Part shown: positions 30,088 through 40,699 of the stretch, piece after piece
Layout of the letters: each line of letters starts with the position of its first letter
Numbering within the stretch: position 1 is the first letter of the stretch
Assembly (NCBI GenBank): GCA_030544225.1
Contig: CM060486.1
Location: forward strand, 2,356,001 to 2,420,000
DNA from: Skeletonema marinoi
Lineage: Eukaryota; Bacillariophyta; Thalassiosirophyceae; Thalassiosirales; Thalassiosiraceae
Reading direction: 5' to 3'
DNA length: 64,000 nt
The notes under the pieces: model-generated
The model's input: the letters and a program-made list of their open reading frames with translations, nothing else
What the model was told of the DNA's origin: nothing
The model's database searches: none
Made by a program: the position numbers and the translations under genes

Positions 30088-31167
30088 TGTATTCTTTTAG
30101 TAGTCTGTTGCTTTTGAGTTCTCTTGATTATTTTGTCTGCAGTTTATGGAGACACGTGCACGTCACCTCAATTTTCCCATTCCAATCGTAGTCAAAACGA
30201 GAAGTCCAGCTGATCACCCTAGAAGTAATCATACGTCGACACGTCTATCGAAGAACTCTTCTCATTCAAGAGGATGGAGTGATGTCTTCAACAAATGGAG
30301 AGGACCGAATTCTTGACCACCATGGCATCTGCTCAAGATTCCCGTTCCGAGGTATTGTATGTTGCAATCAATCTGAGACTGTAGCCCAAGCACCAAGCAA
30401 ACAAGAGATGAATCTCCATCTCCGCTACGATGTTAGCTGATGTTTTGGCAGCACATGTTGCTGTTTCAAGACATGTTGCTGTTTCAAGACTTTACCGAAG
30501 CGAAAACCTCCCCGCTGTCTCCAAGCGACAGGCATGACCCAAGTATTGGCTTTAACTATCTTGACATTGCACGACGAAAACGCTCTACTCGTAATCGCCA
30601 CAGAAGCAATGTCGCAACAGCTAGGAAATTTAAATGGCGACCTCTATTTCTATCACCCCAATTTCAAAGCATATACCCCCAAGATTCACTATCCTTCTGG
30701 AAACATTCAAATCATTAACGTCATCCTCCTCTAGATCGCCGCCTTTGGTCGTCAGATACACACCATCTCTCAGACGTTGCTTTTTCTGAACATCTTGCGT
30801 GCCTGCTCCCACTTCTTCCATCCGCCACTTCTACTATGTCCATCGGGGAATATGATGCAAATTAAAGCCATTTACACAACATGCTTCCACTCTCCTCTTC
30901 GTGTTATGATTTCACAGCACAAGCAAGCAACAGCACACAACACCTACGATCCAACAAGAGCAAAAAGTGGAAGAAGCGGAAGAAAAGTGCCGCTGTGCTT
31001 GTCGGGACTCCTCACAGATGGAGACTCGAGACCCCACAGAAATGGTTCACGATATCACTGAAACTCTGCCAATCTAACATGACTTTCATTTACCATATAG
31101 AGAGGAGTAAAATAGAATTATTAAATTAGACACGTACTGTTTCCAAGAGATCTAATTTGCCTACGCT
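30088..31167. other. Spacer of 1.1 kb with short tandem duplication
   Basis: No gene is supported. Several short plus-strand frames overlap in different phases and lack recognisable content. An 18-bp unit (ACATGTTGCTGTTTCAAG) is duplicated head-to-tail at about 30453-30488. The left end is the HSF promoter and the right end is the 3' flank of ALB3. Confidence 0.4.
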
Positions 31168-32529
31168 CTACGCAGTAACAGATGCAGCCTCACTCTTCGT
31201 CTCAACTTCTTCAACCTGCTTGGGGCCGGCGCCTACCCAGGCTTTCAGTTCCTCTGGAATTTCTCCACTACCATTAACACGAGTCCAAGCTTCACTACTC
31301 GCCCGAAGTGGTTCTCTCTTAACAACATAATGGAATTTGGCTTCATCCATGAGTTGATCAAAGCTAGGGCCAGTTGAAAGCCCCATCAAGGCCGCTTCTC
31401 TCTTCTCATCAGAAGTCATTTCGGTAGTGTCCTTATCCAATGCACTCCAATAATCTGGAAGTTCAATTTCTGGAGGATTGGCTTTGTAGTAAGCACGAAT
31501 AGCTAGACTTTGTGACACTGTGAACAAGTTGGACGTAAACCAGTAAATAGTCAATCCGGCAGGTACTTGCAACGAGAAGAATCCAATCATCAAGGGAAGG
31601 AACTTCAATACAGTCTGTGTAGTTTTCAACTGCTCCTTCTCTTCCTCACTTTGACTTTCATCTTCAGGCGGCTGAAGCACTGCCATTGTGAAGCTTTGCA
31701 TTAGAACGAGGACCACTGGCATGATAAGGAAGGGCAAGACAGCATCCCATCCCGCGGCAGGTGCGTTGTTAACCCATCCTTCCGTAAGCCACTCCATACC
31801 ACGGAAATTGTTCTCAGCAGAAACAGGCCCCTGCAATGTTGGAATCCACAAAAATGGCTCATCCAACCTACCATCGGCTGCAAGACGAGTTACCGAACGG
31901 TATAATCCTAAAAAGATTGGAATTTGAGCAAAGGATGTAATACACCCAGCCAAAGGATTCTGCTGTGCATCCTCATACAATTTGGCAGTGGCTCGGTTTC
32001 GCATATTCTCATCTTTGTACTTGTCCTTAATTTTCTTTGTGTATGGTTTAAGCGCCTTCATGTACTCGGAAGATTTGTTTTGTTGGATGGAGAATGGAAT
32101 GAGGAGCGAACGAACACCCGCAGTAAACAGAAAGATGGATGGTCCCCAAGTCTGTGTAATGCCCATCTTTCGGAGTGGTTCATCGACGATATTATCGTGA
32201 ACGAATGCCAATCCACCCTTGTAAATCGAGATGTATTTTTCCCACAAACCGTTGTCTGTGGCAAGAGCATCAACTGGTGCGTCTTCTGCAGCTGCCGCAG
32301 CATCGGCTAACCAGTTGGACGTTTGTGCAATGATAGCATGATAATCATGATTATCCATAACAATGTTTGAAGCGTGTTGTAAATCATGAATTTCTGGCAT
32401 CATCACGTTCATAGAAGATGATGACGTTCTTTTTGTTTGCTGCTGGCAGGATGATGGAGCGAATGCAGAGCTCCTCAAAGGGAGGGTAGCTACTGCTGCA
32501 GCCCATGATAGGTACGAAAGGTATTTCAT
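31168..32529 (-). CDS. ALB3: ALB3/YidC/Oxa1 membrane insertase, plastid-targeted
   Basis: Inserts proteins such as light-harvesting antennae into the thylakoid membrane. The protein has 453 aa, near the usual ALB3 length. The N-terminus is a signal peptide ending RSSA, followed by FAPSS, which is the diatom ASAFAP-type plastid motif (cleavage before Phe23). Residues about 118-370 form the 60KD_IMP (YidC) domain, with TWGPSIFLFTAGVRSLLIPF containing the conserved Arg, LKPYTKKIKDKYKDEN, QQNPLAGCITSFAQIPIFLG, VLPFLIMPVVLVLMQ and FLPLMIGFFSLQVPAGLTIY helices. The C-terminal tail is hydrophilic, as in ALB3, where it contacts cpSRP43 in plants. The presequence and YidC core are seen. Thylakoid function is established for the family. 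Confidence 0.96.
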   Translation of the reverse strand: MKYLSYLSWAAAVATLPLRSSAFAPSSCQQQTKRTSSSSMNVMMPEIHDLQHASNIVMDNHDYHAIIAQTSNWLADAAAAAEDAPVDALATDNGLWEKYISIYKGGLAFVHDNIVDEPLRKMGITQTWGPSIFLFTAGVRSLLIPFSIQQNKSSEYMKALKPYTKKIKDKYKDENMRNRATAKLYEDAQQNPLAGCITSFAQIPIFLGLYRSVTRLAADGRLDEPFLWIPTLQGPVSAENNFRGMEWLTEGWVNNAPAAGWDAVLPFLIMPVVLVLMQSFTMAVLQPPEDESQSEEEKEQLKTTQTVLKFLPLMIGFFSLQVPAGLTIYWFTSNLFTVSQSLAIRAYYKANPPEIELPDYWSALDKDTTEMTSDEKREAALMGLSTGPSFDQLMDEAKFHYVVKREPLRASSEAWTRVNGSGEIPEELKAWVGAGPKQVEEVETKSEAASVTA

Positions 32530-33122
32530 TATTAGTATTGATCAAAACAAGAGCGATACTTGTATGAATAGACGGTCGGAAAGAAGAGCACTGTTTCTAT
32601 ATGTAACAAAGCAGTGAAGCTCAATAATTCAACATCAACTCTCTCGCGATGATGCGAATCGAGAGCAAAAGCGATCTTCATCAATCAACTTGTGTACGTG
32701 GAGGTTTTGGAGTTGGATATTGGCGATGTGATAGCGAGAGAATTACCTGTGCATTGTATTGCGAAGAACGGCGGAATGCGGACAAAAGTTATGAGACAGA
32801 CGCGTAAGACGCACAGGTTTGCAAGAACCAAAAGGAGGGCTTAGATTAGAGGGCCAGTTAGCCCTTTATTGGATACAATTAGAGAAGGATACGGACAATT
32901 CCTATTTGACGGGGCACTGCCCTCTCTAGCTAAAGATATCCCATGCGGCATCCGGCTGCCGACTTTTTTGCATCTTCTGCACCGGCCAGCCGCCAGCCCC
33001 GATCGCCCATTTTGGATTTTGCATTCCACGCAAATCAAAAATCACCTTACCTGCTGCCCTTTGAAACAAAGAAGTACAAACTGCACAGCCACACCCGCCC
33101 CATCAACCAACCACCAATAGAG
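32530..33122. other. Divergent promoter region between ALB3 and PP2C
   Basis: This 0.6-kb spacer has no independent gene. An in-frame ATG at 32943 could extend the phosphatase N-terminus by 60 residues. I consider it 5' UTR. Confidence 0.4.
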
Positions 33123-34716
33123 ATGAGTGATTCCAAGCCCCACTCCGCTATCCATGCGGAAAATTATGTTGCCGACGGTTCTAATGGAACAAAAGACAAA
33201 AAGAAGGTACGCTTTATATGTAATGAAACGGTTTCCACCGGACATTTCAATGACCCTCGCTCGCCGATACACATGCACATGATCCACACGTTACGCTCTT
33301 CCCATGATGATTCGGGCGCTGTAGTAATTAGCAGAGATTTTTGGCTGGATTGGCGTCACTGTGCAGCAAGAGATGGAATTACTGTATCGGTGTACGGTCA
33401 TCAGGCAAAGACATTACCTGGCGTAAAGCCTTATTGTATCATAAACCAATCTAACCAACCCTATCTCTCTCTGTTGCAAAAATAAAGGGGGGGATCATCT
33501 CAAAAATCCGTCGTCGTCTCACAGTGCAGGGTGACAGCGAGAATATTGATGGAGCGGCACAGCCACCAGTTGGTCTTCAGAGGCCTGTGAAAGAACCGGA
33601 GACGACCGAAGATGTAAGATTTTTTAGTGTAATTGTGTGTTCAAGTGCGTTGTCTCGTTGTACTAATGGTTCATTGTTATCGCCTTCTTTTCTCGTCTAT
33701 ATTTGTGTGGTGATTTATTTTTATTTTGTAGCACTATCTTCACCTTCGATGTGCTGTCACTGAATACTCTGGAGTATCAAAGAAAGGGCATGCTCCATAC
33801 AATCCCCGTAAGAAGAATCAGGATGCCCTCATCATGGCGGATGATCCCGCTACCAACACTCTCATTCTTTGTGTCTTGGATGGACACGGGGAGCATGGTG
33901 ATGGAGTCTCTGCTCAATTCCGTGATCAGTTGGCTATGGAGATGATGTCCCACCCCAGTTGGGGAACTGACATCAAAAGGGCGGCCGCAGATGCTATTGC
34001 GAAGGTGGAGCACCAGGTTATTCGTAACTTCCGTATTGATACTGAATTTAGTGGAACAACCTTGTCGATGGCCATTATTCGCGGAAATAAGTTGATTGGG
34101 GTCAATATTGGTGATTCTCGTGTACTTTTGGGTCAGGAGGAGGACGGCAAGTTGGTGGCGGAGGAATTCACTCACGATCACAAGCCTGATTCTCCCGGAG
34201 AACAGGAGCGTATTATCGCAGCAGGGGGGAGGGTCTTTGCAGTAGAGTACGATGATGGTATTGATGGCCCCCCACGTGTTTGGCTTGGGCATATGGATGT
34301 CCCCGGACTTGCCATGTCACGGTAAGTTGACCAAATTCTCTTCCTCTCCTCACTGTTTTTTTGAATGCTTGGTATTCGTTCAATTTCATCTCACTTTCTC
34401 ACTCTATGTCATCTCAATTAGGTCACTTGGAGACGCTGTCGCACATACTGCAGGTGTGATTTCAGATCCCGAATTCACCGAGAAAGAGTTAGATCCTTCT
34501 TCTGACAGAGTGATAGTAGTTGCTACTGATGGGTTGTGGGAGTTTGTCGACAATGATGAGACCATAGAACTTCTTTTCCCTACCCCTGGTCCCGCTGAGG
34601 CGGTGGATTGTTTGGTGAAAGAGGCAAATGCCAGGTGGATGCAGGAGGAGCAGGTGATTGATGACACTACTATTATCGTTGCTCACTTATTCGACTACAA
34701 AGCATCAGAGGAGTAA
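33123..34716 (+). CDS. PP2C-type protein phosphatase (PPM family), four exons
   Basis: Metal-dependent Ser/Thr phosphatase, 364 aa. Exons are 33123-33206, 33488-33613, 33732-34321 and 34422-34716. Introns are 281, 118 and 100 bp, all GT-AG, with phases 0, 0 and 2, and the joins keep frame. Signature motifs in order: VLDGHGEHGDGVS (metal-binding DGHG), SGTTLSMAI, NIGDSRVLLG, THDHKPDSPGEQERIIAAGG, VPGLAMSRSLGD (completed across intron 3), VVATDGLWEFVDNDE and DDTTIIVAHL. All metal-coordinating Asp positions expected for PP2C appear present. The start at 33123 gives a hydrophilic N-terminus, so it is likely cytosolic or nuclear. An in-frame ATG at 32943 is the alternative. Exon 1 is the least certain. 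It rests on the GTACGC donor and an AAAG acceptor. Confidence 0.92.
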
Positions 34717-35122
34717 AAGCAATCATATTTTGCGTGTGTGATACGTCAGATTTATCCGGTTGGTGGGGGGAATTTACGAAAAATTATCCCGTCTACCTGC
34801 GCTGTTTAATGAAATTTTGCAATCAACGCCTGAACGACAGTAAGATATTATCAACAACTTACTCTAATGTGGTGTTGACACGGGGATCGTGTATTTGGTG
34901 ATGTAGATATATGCCGTTACAAGGGGCGTAACGGTTGAGACAAGAAGATAACGATACTGAGGGTTTGCCTCAGAATCAGTATTATTAATAATAATAGGAA
35001 GGAGTTGTCTACTATTGTTATTGTTACCCTCTCTTTAATTTCTATCAACAAACAGAACAAACATTTTATAATTTATCTTCACACAAACAGCTACTTAGCT
35101 ACGATACAGCAACCCTATATAC
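34717..35122. other. 3' spacer
   Basis: This 0.4-kb AT-rich spacer lies between convergent genes, with a TAATAATAATA run near 34985. Nothing else is recognised. Confidence 0.4.
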
Positions 35123-37807
35123 CTAGAGATCCACGGTGTCGTCTGGTTGATTTGATCTATTCGAGGCAAAGCTTCTTCCAGCCCTGACGAACTCAACGTT
35201 CTTCTTGCTTTTCGACATTGGTGGTTTGATAGAGTTTCCCGAGAACAACGCGCTCCGAGCAAACCTTGATTTGTCGTTGGTGTCAATCGAAATATCATCT
35301 TGTTCGTTCAAGATCACGACAGAATCTTGCCAAGTCTTTTCAATACCTTCCGCAGAAGCCCAAGAATGGGATTGTCTCGGAAAGTCGTCCAGTGGATCGT
35401 CGCTTTTACGAAATGCAAGATTTTGCATGTCACCGTAACCTTCGGGAGGAAATTCACTGAACAAAGCGTTTTCATCTGCCCTTTTACTCCTCTTTCTACG
35501 AACAAGGATCATACCAAGGAGGACTACAAGAAGAACCCCTCCACAAACTGCAGAAATAATGATGATTTGAGTAGTGCTCAAAGCAGAATCACCCTCAGAT
35601 TGAGTTTTGGTCGATCCTTGCGCTTCTGCCACGGTAGCATCTCCTCCTGTTGAAACTACCTCATCAGTAGTTGGTGTTTGGTCTTCAGTTACTCCTTGCT
35701 CGCCGCTTGGAATGTAAGCAACACCAACAGCACCGATATCGGTGGCAATGGCATCATTAGACAGGACTTGTTGGAGGACTGTTGACATACTTTGTCTCAC
35801 TTCAGTATCGTTCGCATCACTTGGGACCACTGCAGTGACTCCTCCTTGCACTACACTGCACACAGTTCCTTCAGGAATAGTGGTGGTATCAGGGCAGCTC
35901 TCACCAGTTACGTCATCTTTCGGCGCTGACTTGAAGCCAATGAAGGTTACGGCAGCAGCCTCTTGCAAACGTCGCAACTTCCTCTTTGCAGTATCACCAC
36001 TGTCACATTTATCAATCATCATTACATCATGAATTTCTTCTTCCATCCTAGAAACCGCATCGTTGGCACTTGTTCCATCATCCGTAATGATGGTGTACTT
36101 GTATTCCAATTCAACTTCCTTTGAGACTCCAGCAGAGTTTGCACCTGCTGCATCACAATATCCAGACAGAGATTCATTAGAGCCAGGTGTGACATCTGTA
36201 GCATCAGGTGAGTTGGTATCAGTGTCGGTATCTGCGGTAGTATCAGGTGAATCTGCAGGAGCTTCGGCAGCATCCGTAGTAGAATCAGTTACTGGAGTAG
36301 CAGTATCAACATCAACATCTGTGGTAGTATCAACATCAACATCGGCGGTAGCACCCGCATCAGTACCAGCACCAGCATCAGTGTTAGTATCAGCACCAGT
36401 GTCAGCATCTGTCGCAGTATCTTCCGCACCAGGAACTGGGCAAGACCTTGGTCGAGCGTCCGCTGTGAGATCACTGTACTTCCCATCTGCTTGCACACCA
36501 AGAGAATAAATTATGGCACCATTCCAAATGCGATCCGACTGATATCCTCCAAAATCATAGGCATTAACCGATCCTACGTGGATTTGAATGTCATCGTTGC
36601 TAGTGAAGACATCGCCTGTCACTTCGCCCATTATGGGCTGGGTGTACCGCATCAAAGGCTCAGGCATCACGACATAGAACGCACGTCTTTCTCCAGCAGC
36701 GATATGCACAGGATCCAACGCTCCAAGAGGAACTCGAGTTGGCTCAGTTGCACCTTGACCAGTTGTGGTCACGGCTCCTAGCATGGTCCAATCAGATGCA
36801 TTGTCTTCAGATCCAACATGAGTACCTTCCTTGGAATACACTTCGACACAAATGTCATCAGTCGAGGTGGTTGACATCTCCATGGCAAGCACAGTAACAC
36901 CTCCTTCTGGGCCTCCTTCTTCCACGCTTGGAACAGATACATCAAACATATTTCCAGATTGAAGGAATCCCCCGACCAAAATCGTGGCGACAGCTTTGAG
37001 CGTGGAGTCCTTCGTCGTTGGAGCGCCACTCGGTGCATTACTTATAGTAGGAGCAGGCGTAGGAGCGACAGTATTATCACAAGTTGACTTGCCTCGACTC
37101 GCAGAGTTGGCAGCTAGATCGATAGGAACATTTGAGGTATCGCGCCCAAGAGTATAGAGGAGATTTCCATTGAACATTCGATCTTTCCAAAGAGCACCGA
37201 ATGCGTAATCACTCGCAACACCTGTATAGATGTTGACATTCAACTCAGATGCTACAGCCCGTTCAACTGAGGTGATACCTACTGGTACAGTCTGGCTAAT
37301 GAACAACGAGCCTGTTGTGTGAGGTCCATCCGGGTATGCTGTGTAACGCATCGACTGGTCTTGAGTAGTCACATAGAAGCTTCTTTTTTCTCCAGCGGGT
37401 ACAAAGGTGTCATCACCAAAGTCAAAGGATCGAACTGGTATAGGTGTAAGAGTATCTCTGCCTTGTCCCATCACAGATACAGATCCTAGAAACGTCCAAG
37501 CTGCTGAATCTGTTTCAAAACCTTCATGTGAACCAGATTTTGAGTAGATTTCTACGCACACCGTCTCTTCTTTAGGTGTGAGAATGTTCATTCCCATGAC
37601 AGTGATTCCATCCGGCATATCCGTGGAATCTACAACTTGGGAGTTGTCGCCGCCCGCACTAACTTCAACGTCGAACATAACTCCATCTTGAAGCCATCCA
37701 CCTGCCGTGGTAGTTGTGATCTCTCGGATGATACCATCATTTTGAGCGGCAGCCCTTGAGAGGATGGATGCGAGGCAGACGAGGCCGCGTTTGGAAATAC
37801 CATACAT
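35123..37807 (-). CDS. Type I membrane protein with duplicated ectodomain
   Basis: The protein has 894 aa in a single exon. A signal peptide (GLVCLASILSRAAAQ) leads into two copies of a domain of about 160 residues (about 28-220 and 270-430). The copies share GG(W/F)LQ(D/S)G..MFDV, C(V)E(I/V)YSK(S/E)G(S/T)H, W(T)(F/M)LG(S/A)V, GE(K/R)R(S/A)FYV, MRYT, and the closing D(R)(M/I)(F/W)NG..(L/I)YSLG pattern. A Thr/Asp/Ala-rich stretch of about 100 residues follows, then a domain with paired cysteines (EVELEYKYTIITDDGTSAND, CPDTTTIPEGTVCSVVQGGV). A single helix (QIIIISAVCGGVLLVVLLGMILV) is followed by a basic stop and a cytosolic tail of 120 residues. The family appears diatom-specific. Cell-surface or silica-compartment location is inferred only. 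Confidence 0.85.
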   Translation of the reverse strand: MYGISKRGLVCLASILSRAAAQNDGIIREITTTTAGGWLQDGVMFDVEVSAGGDNSQVVDSTDMPDGITVMGMNILTPKEETVCVEIYSKSGSHEGFETDSAAWTFLGSVSVMGQGRDTLTPIPVRSFDFGDDTFVPAGEKRSFYVTTQDQSMRYTAYPDGPHTTGSLFISQTVPVGITSVERAVASELNVNIYTGVASDYAFGALWKDRMFNGNLLYTLGRDTSNVPIDLAANSASRGKSTCDNTVAPTPAPTISNAPSGAPTTKDSTLKAVATILVGGFLQSGNMFDVSVPSVEEGGPEGGVTVLAMEMSTTSTDDICVEVYSKEGTHVGSEDNASDWTMLGAVTTTGQGATEPTRVPLGALDPVHIAAGERRAFYVVMPEPLMRYTQPIMGEVTGDVFTSNDDIQIHVGSVNAYDFGGYQSDRIWNGAIIYSLGVQADGKYSDLTADARPRSCPVPGAEDTATDADTGADTNTDAGAGTDAGATADVDVDTTTDVDVDTATPVTDSTTDAAEAPADSPDTTADTDTDTNSPDATDVTPGSNESLSGYCDAAGANSAGVSKEVELEYKYTIITDDGTSANDAVSRMEEEIHDVMMIDKCDSGDTAKRKLRRLQEAAAVTFIGFKSAPKDDVTGESCPDTTTIPEGTVCSVVQGGVTAVVPSDANDTEVRQSMSTVLQQVLSNDAIATDIGAVGVAYIPSGEQGVTEDQTPTTDEVVSTGGDATVAEAQGSTKTQSEGDSALSTTQIIIISAVCGGVLLVVLLGMILVRRKRSKRADENALFSEFPPEGYGDMQNLAFRKSDDPLDDFPRQSHSWASAEGIEKTWQDSVVILNEQDDISIDTNDKSRFARSALFSGNSIKPPMSKSKKNVEFVRAGRSFASNRSNQPDDTVDL

Positions 37808-38182
37808 GCTGATACTATATGTCCTGTTAAAATTCTAATATGGTAATGATTATTTGCTCAATGTATTCTTCTTCTTTTTACCAATGGTTAATTGATTGCC
37901 ACTTACTCTTCGTTCGAGTTTGGTTGCAGAGATGAAGGGGACTCTTGCAAATTTGTTCTATCAAAAATTTGTCGGGTTCCCAAATTTTGGAGTTACATAC
38001 TCGTATACGTCGGAATCAATACAGAAAAGTACCACTCGCCCGATTGAAAAACTAGCCCTTGGATTCTCCCCTTGCTCTGGCTTTCAGCTTCTCCAACGTG
38101 TCAAATAGATGCATTGGTACAAACATACTTAGAGGGTTCTTGTGTATGACAGGTATGCTAATATTAGTCTCTAGACATATTC
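37808..38182. other. Spacer between same-strand genes
   Basis: This 0.37 kb separates the surface-protein start from the end of the AP2 gene. It is AT-rich and holds nothing recognisable beyond promoter and 3' UTR. Confidence 0.35.
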
Positions 38183-40699
38183 CTAATCCTTCTTGGAAGA
38201 AGATGATGGGGGTTGGGACGCTCCCCCTCGGTTCATGAGTAGCTGAGCCAATGTTCCAGCATCCATGCCTTGGCTTTGTGCTGCCAGAAGCATTTGCTCA
38301 TTGTTTGCCGGCGACTGCAGAACACCACTCATGGATGCATTTTGGTTAGATTGAAGAGCTAATGCTTGCTGAAGCAGCAACTCTTGATTGTTATTGTTCA
38401 TACTTTGCTGCATGAGACTATTCGCAAGTCCACCAGCGAAGGCATTGTTACCAGCCATGTGGTTGAGCACGTTGTTTGCTCCAGAGACTCCAAATCCTCC
38501 CACATTCAGATAAGGTAATAATGCCTGAGTTTGAAGCGTTTGTCTCAGTTGCTGCAACCTGTATTCTTCGTTCATCAATCGTTGCTGGAGTCTCAAAGCA
38601 ACTTCTTGTGCGGGCATTTCTAAAGTATTTCCTCCTCCGTAAGACTGCGACATATGCTGGTGTTGTTGCGCATTCCCATTCACCATGACATGTTGAAGAA
38701 TGGCTTGTTGGAAAGGATCCATTGCTTGTTGTAATGAAGGATTACCTTGCTGCAAACCAGCAAATGGCACAGAACCAGCGACACTTCTCGACTGAGAAGG
38801 GGTTGCATTTGGCCTCCCCATTGGTTTCACTTGATTGGAAGCATCCGCACCTACATCGGAAGAGTTCGTTCCTCCAACACGATCGACTTTTGAATTTGAT
38901 GATGTCTTTTTGTCCAAGTTTTTTGAGTCTCCATCTTCTTTGTTGTCCGGAGGAGCTGCAGTGGCCTTTTCTTTTGAATCACCCACGGGCGTAGATTCGT
39001 CACTTGTCTCCTTTTCACCGGTTTTGGATGCTTCCGTTGTCACGATAGGTGCCTCAGTTTCATTAGAAAGATGAATAGATAGTTTTTGAGCTAGGGCAGC
39101 CCTCTTGGCTTCATTCGCTATCTTCTTTTGAAGTGCGGCCTGATCTTGGTTGCCTACTCCTTGCTTCTTGTATTCTTCAAGTACGTGCATCAAAAAAGGA
39201 GATTCATCTGATGGTCTAGGTTCTCTTACCTCCGAAGGTCTGAAAGTTGCTTGTCCATCTTGTTGAGTGTCTGCACCATTTTTTGCGCCGCCTCGGTTGA
39301 TTTCTTTGGCATTACCTCCACCAGTATTGTTTCGACTCTGTATTGACTCTGCCGCCAAAGTCTGCATGCCAATGGGAAGCTGGGTTGGATTGAAATGTCC
39401 ACCAGTCATCATTGCCGCCTGGAGCTGCGTATGCAGCAAATCTGTCTGATTATTATTGTGAAGTAACTGCTGCGACATGTCTGTTCTCTGGGCCCGCACA
39501 AATTCCCGGATTGTCTCTTCGTTGACAAGGTCGGGACGTTCACGGGCAAAGCGAAGTACTTGCTCCAGGGAATACTGGCTCAAGAGACTACTCATCAATG
39601 CACTTTGATTAAACGATCCGTGGAAACTATCAATTGTTAGCGCCTGTTGCCGTGCTAAGTTCTGTTGTAATTGCTGCTGGATGGTCTCAGCATCGGATGA
39701 GGACTGCTTTCTGTCGTCGCTGCCATTGGGATTCTCTTTTGCATCATCTGCCTGGTTTGATGCGGAGACTTGTCCGTAACTGCTATCAACTGCAGCTTCA
39801 CCACCAGTTATAAATTCCAAAAGCTTTTGTGCCCGAGCTGCCTGTTTCGATTCCTTTGTGCTTCTCTTGTTAAGTGACAATAGAGTGTGGGCTTCCTCAT
39901 GACGATCTTCATACCCAGCACTCAAGTTCATTTGTTGCAACTTTCTCTTTTTTGCCGGACGACTACCCTTTTTGCGTACTGCTTCAGAGGGGTTATCACC
40001 ACCCGGTAATTCTTCTTCGTCGTCGTTACTACTTGTTAAATCGCTGCCCTCGTCTGGAGGACCCGGGGTCTTGGCCTGTTGAGACACATATGTTTTTGCA
40101 ATATTCAATATCTCCTGCTTCACACGCAATTTGAGATCACTTTCCGTTGGGAATACTACATCATCATCATTGTTGCTGTTATTCTTGTCCTTGTGACTAG
40201 AAATTTCCTTCTCTCTGGCCTGCCTGAAATCAGAAGGACGAAGAAAGTTCAAGTGCACCGGATCGTCTTCCGGCAAGCCTGAAGGTCTCTCCATTTCATC
40301 CGCACAGTCAATCCAATCCAACGCGTATTTAATTTCTTCCGCATCAGTGATCATGGAGGATGAACCGCGACTACCTCTTGCATCACCACCCTTGCTTGTC
40401 TTTGATAGGGTTGCTGATGGAGCGGTGGACGATGATATCCCTCTCCCCCCAGCCACTCTGTGAGCCGCATCATAAGCCAACGCTGCGTCTGCAGCCAAAT
40501 CAAACAAACCTAAGTTGTATTCATGACTGCCCCGATACATGCGAGCTTGGTACTTTTTGCGTCGGGAACGATAAGTCACACCAATGTAGCGGCTAGAGTC
40601 ATCTCTGATGGTACTGCTGACGTTGCTCTCATCGACCGCAGCGGCGACGGAAGCGGGGGGAAGATTCTTCCTTTTGCTTTTCGGTATTTTAGGCTTCAT
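38183..40699 (-). CDS. AP2/ERF-domain transcription factor (paralog 1), Q/N-rich
   Basis: Probable DNA-binding regulator of 838 aa. One AP2 domain lies at about residues 37-85: SSRYIGVTYRSRRKKYQARM, YRGSHEYNLGLFDLAADAAL, AYDAAHRVAGG. These hold the three-strand YIGV/YQARM/YNLGLF pattern and the AA-A-YD-A helix of AP2. A conserved accessory region follows at about 120-205: ALDWIDCADEMERP, LNFLRPSDFRQAREKEI, and LKLRVKQEILNIAKTYV. The rest (about 210-838) is disordered and rich in Gln, Asn and Ser, as in activation domains. The start is the ATG complementary to 40697-40699. It is divergent from a smaller paralog 2 kb away that shares the accessory region. Role inferred from family: transcriptional regulation. 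Confidence 0.9.
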   Translation of the reverse strand: MKPKIPKSKRKNLPPASVAAAVDESNVSSTIRDDSSRYIGVTYRSRRKKYQARMYRGSHEYNLGLFDLAADAALAYDAAHRVAGGRGISSSTAPSATLSKTSKGGDARGSRGSSSMITDAEEIKYALDWIDCADEMERPSGLPEDDPVHLNFLRPSDFRQAREKEISSHKDKNNSNNDDDVVFPTESDLKLRVKQEILNIAKTYVSQQAKTPGPPDEGSDLTSSNDDEEELPGGDNPSEAVRKKGSRPAKKRKLQQMNLSAGYEDRHEEAHTLLSLNKRSTKESKQAARAQKLLEFITGGEAAVDSSYGQVSASNQADDAKENPNGSDDRKQSSSDAETIQQQLQQNLARQQALTIDSFHGSFNQSALMSSLLSQYSLEQVLRFARERPDLVNEETIREFVRAQRTDMSQQLLHNNNQTDLLHTQLQAAMMTGGHFNPTQLPIGMQTLAAESIQSRNNTGGGNAKEINRGGAKNGADTQQDGQATFRPSEVREPRPSDESPFLMHVLEEYKKQGVGNQDQAALQKKIANEAKRAALAQKLSIHLSNETEAPIVTTEASKTGEKETSDESTPVGDSKEKATAAPPDNKEDGDSKNLDKKTSSNSKVDRVGGTNSSDVGADASNQVKPMGRPNATPSQSRSVAGSVPFAGLQQGNPSLQQAMDPFQQAILQHVMVNGNAQQHQHMSQSYGGGNTLEMPAQEVALRLQQRLMNEEYRLQQLRQTLQTQALLPYLNVGGFGVSGANNVLNHMAGNNAFAGGLANSLMQQSMNNNNQELLLQQALALQSNQNASMSGVLQSPANNEQMLLAAQSQGMDAGTLAQLLMNRGGASQPPSSSSKKD

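Noticed and set aside
30440-31129. Overlapping plus-strand frames of 66-94 aa
   Set aside because: They lie in different phases, mostly lack good starts, and have no recognisable protein features.
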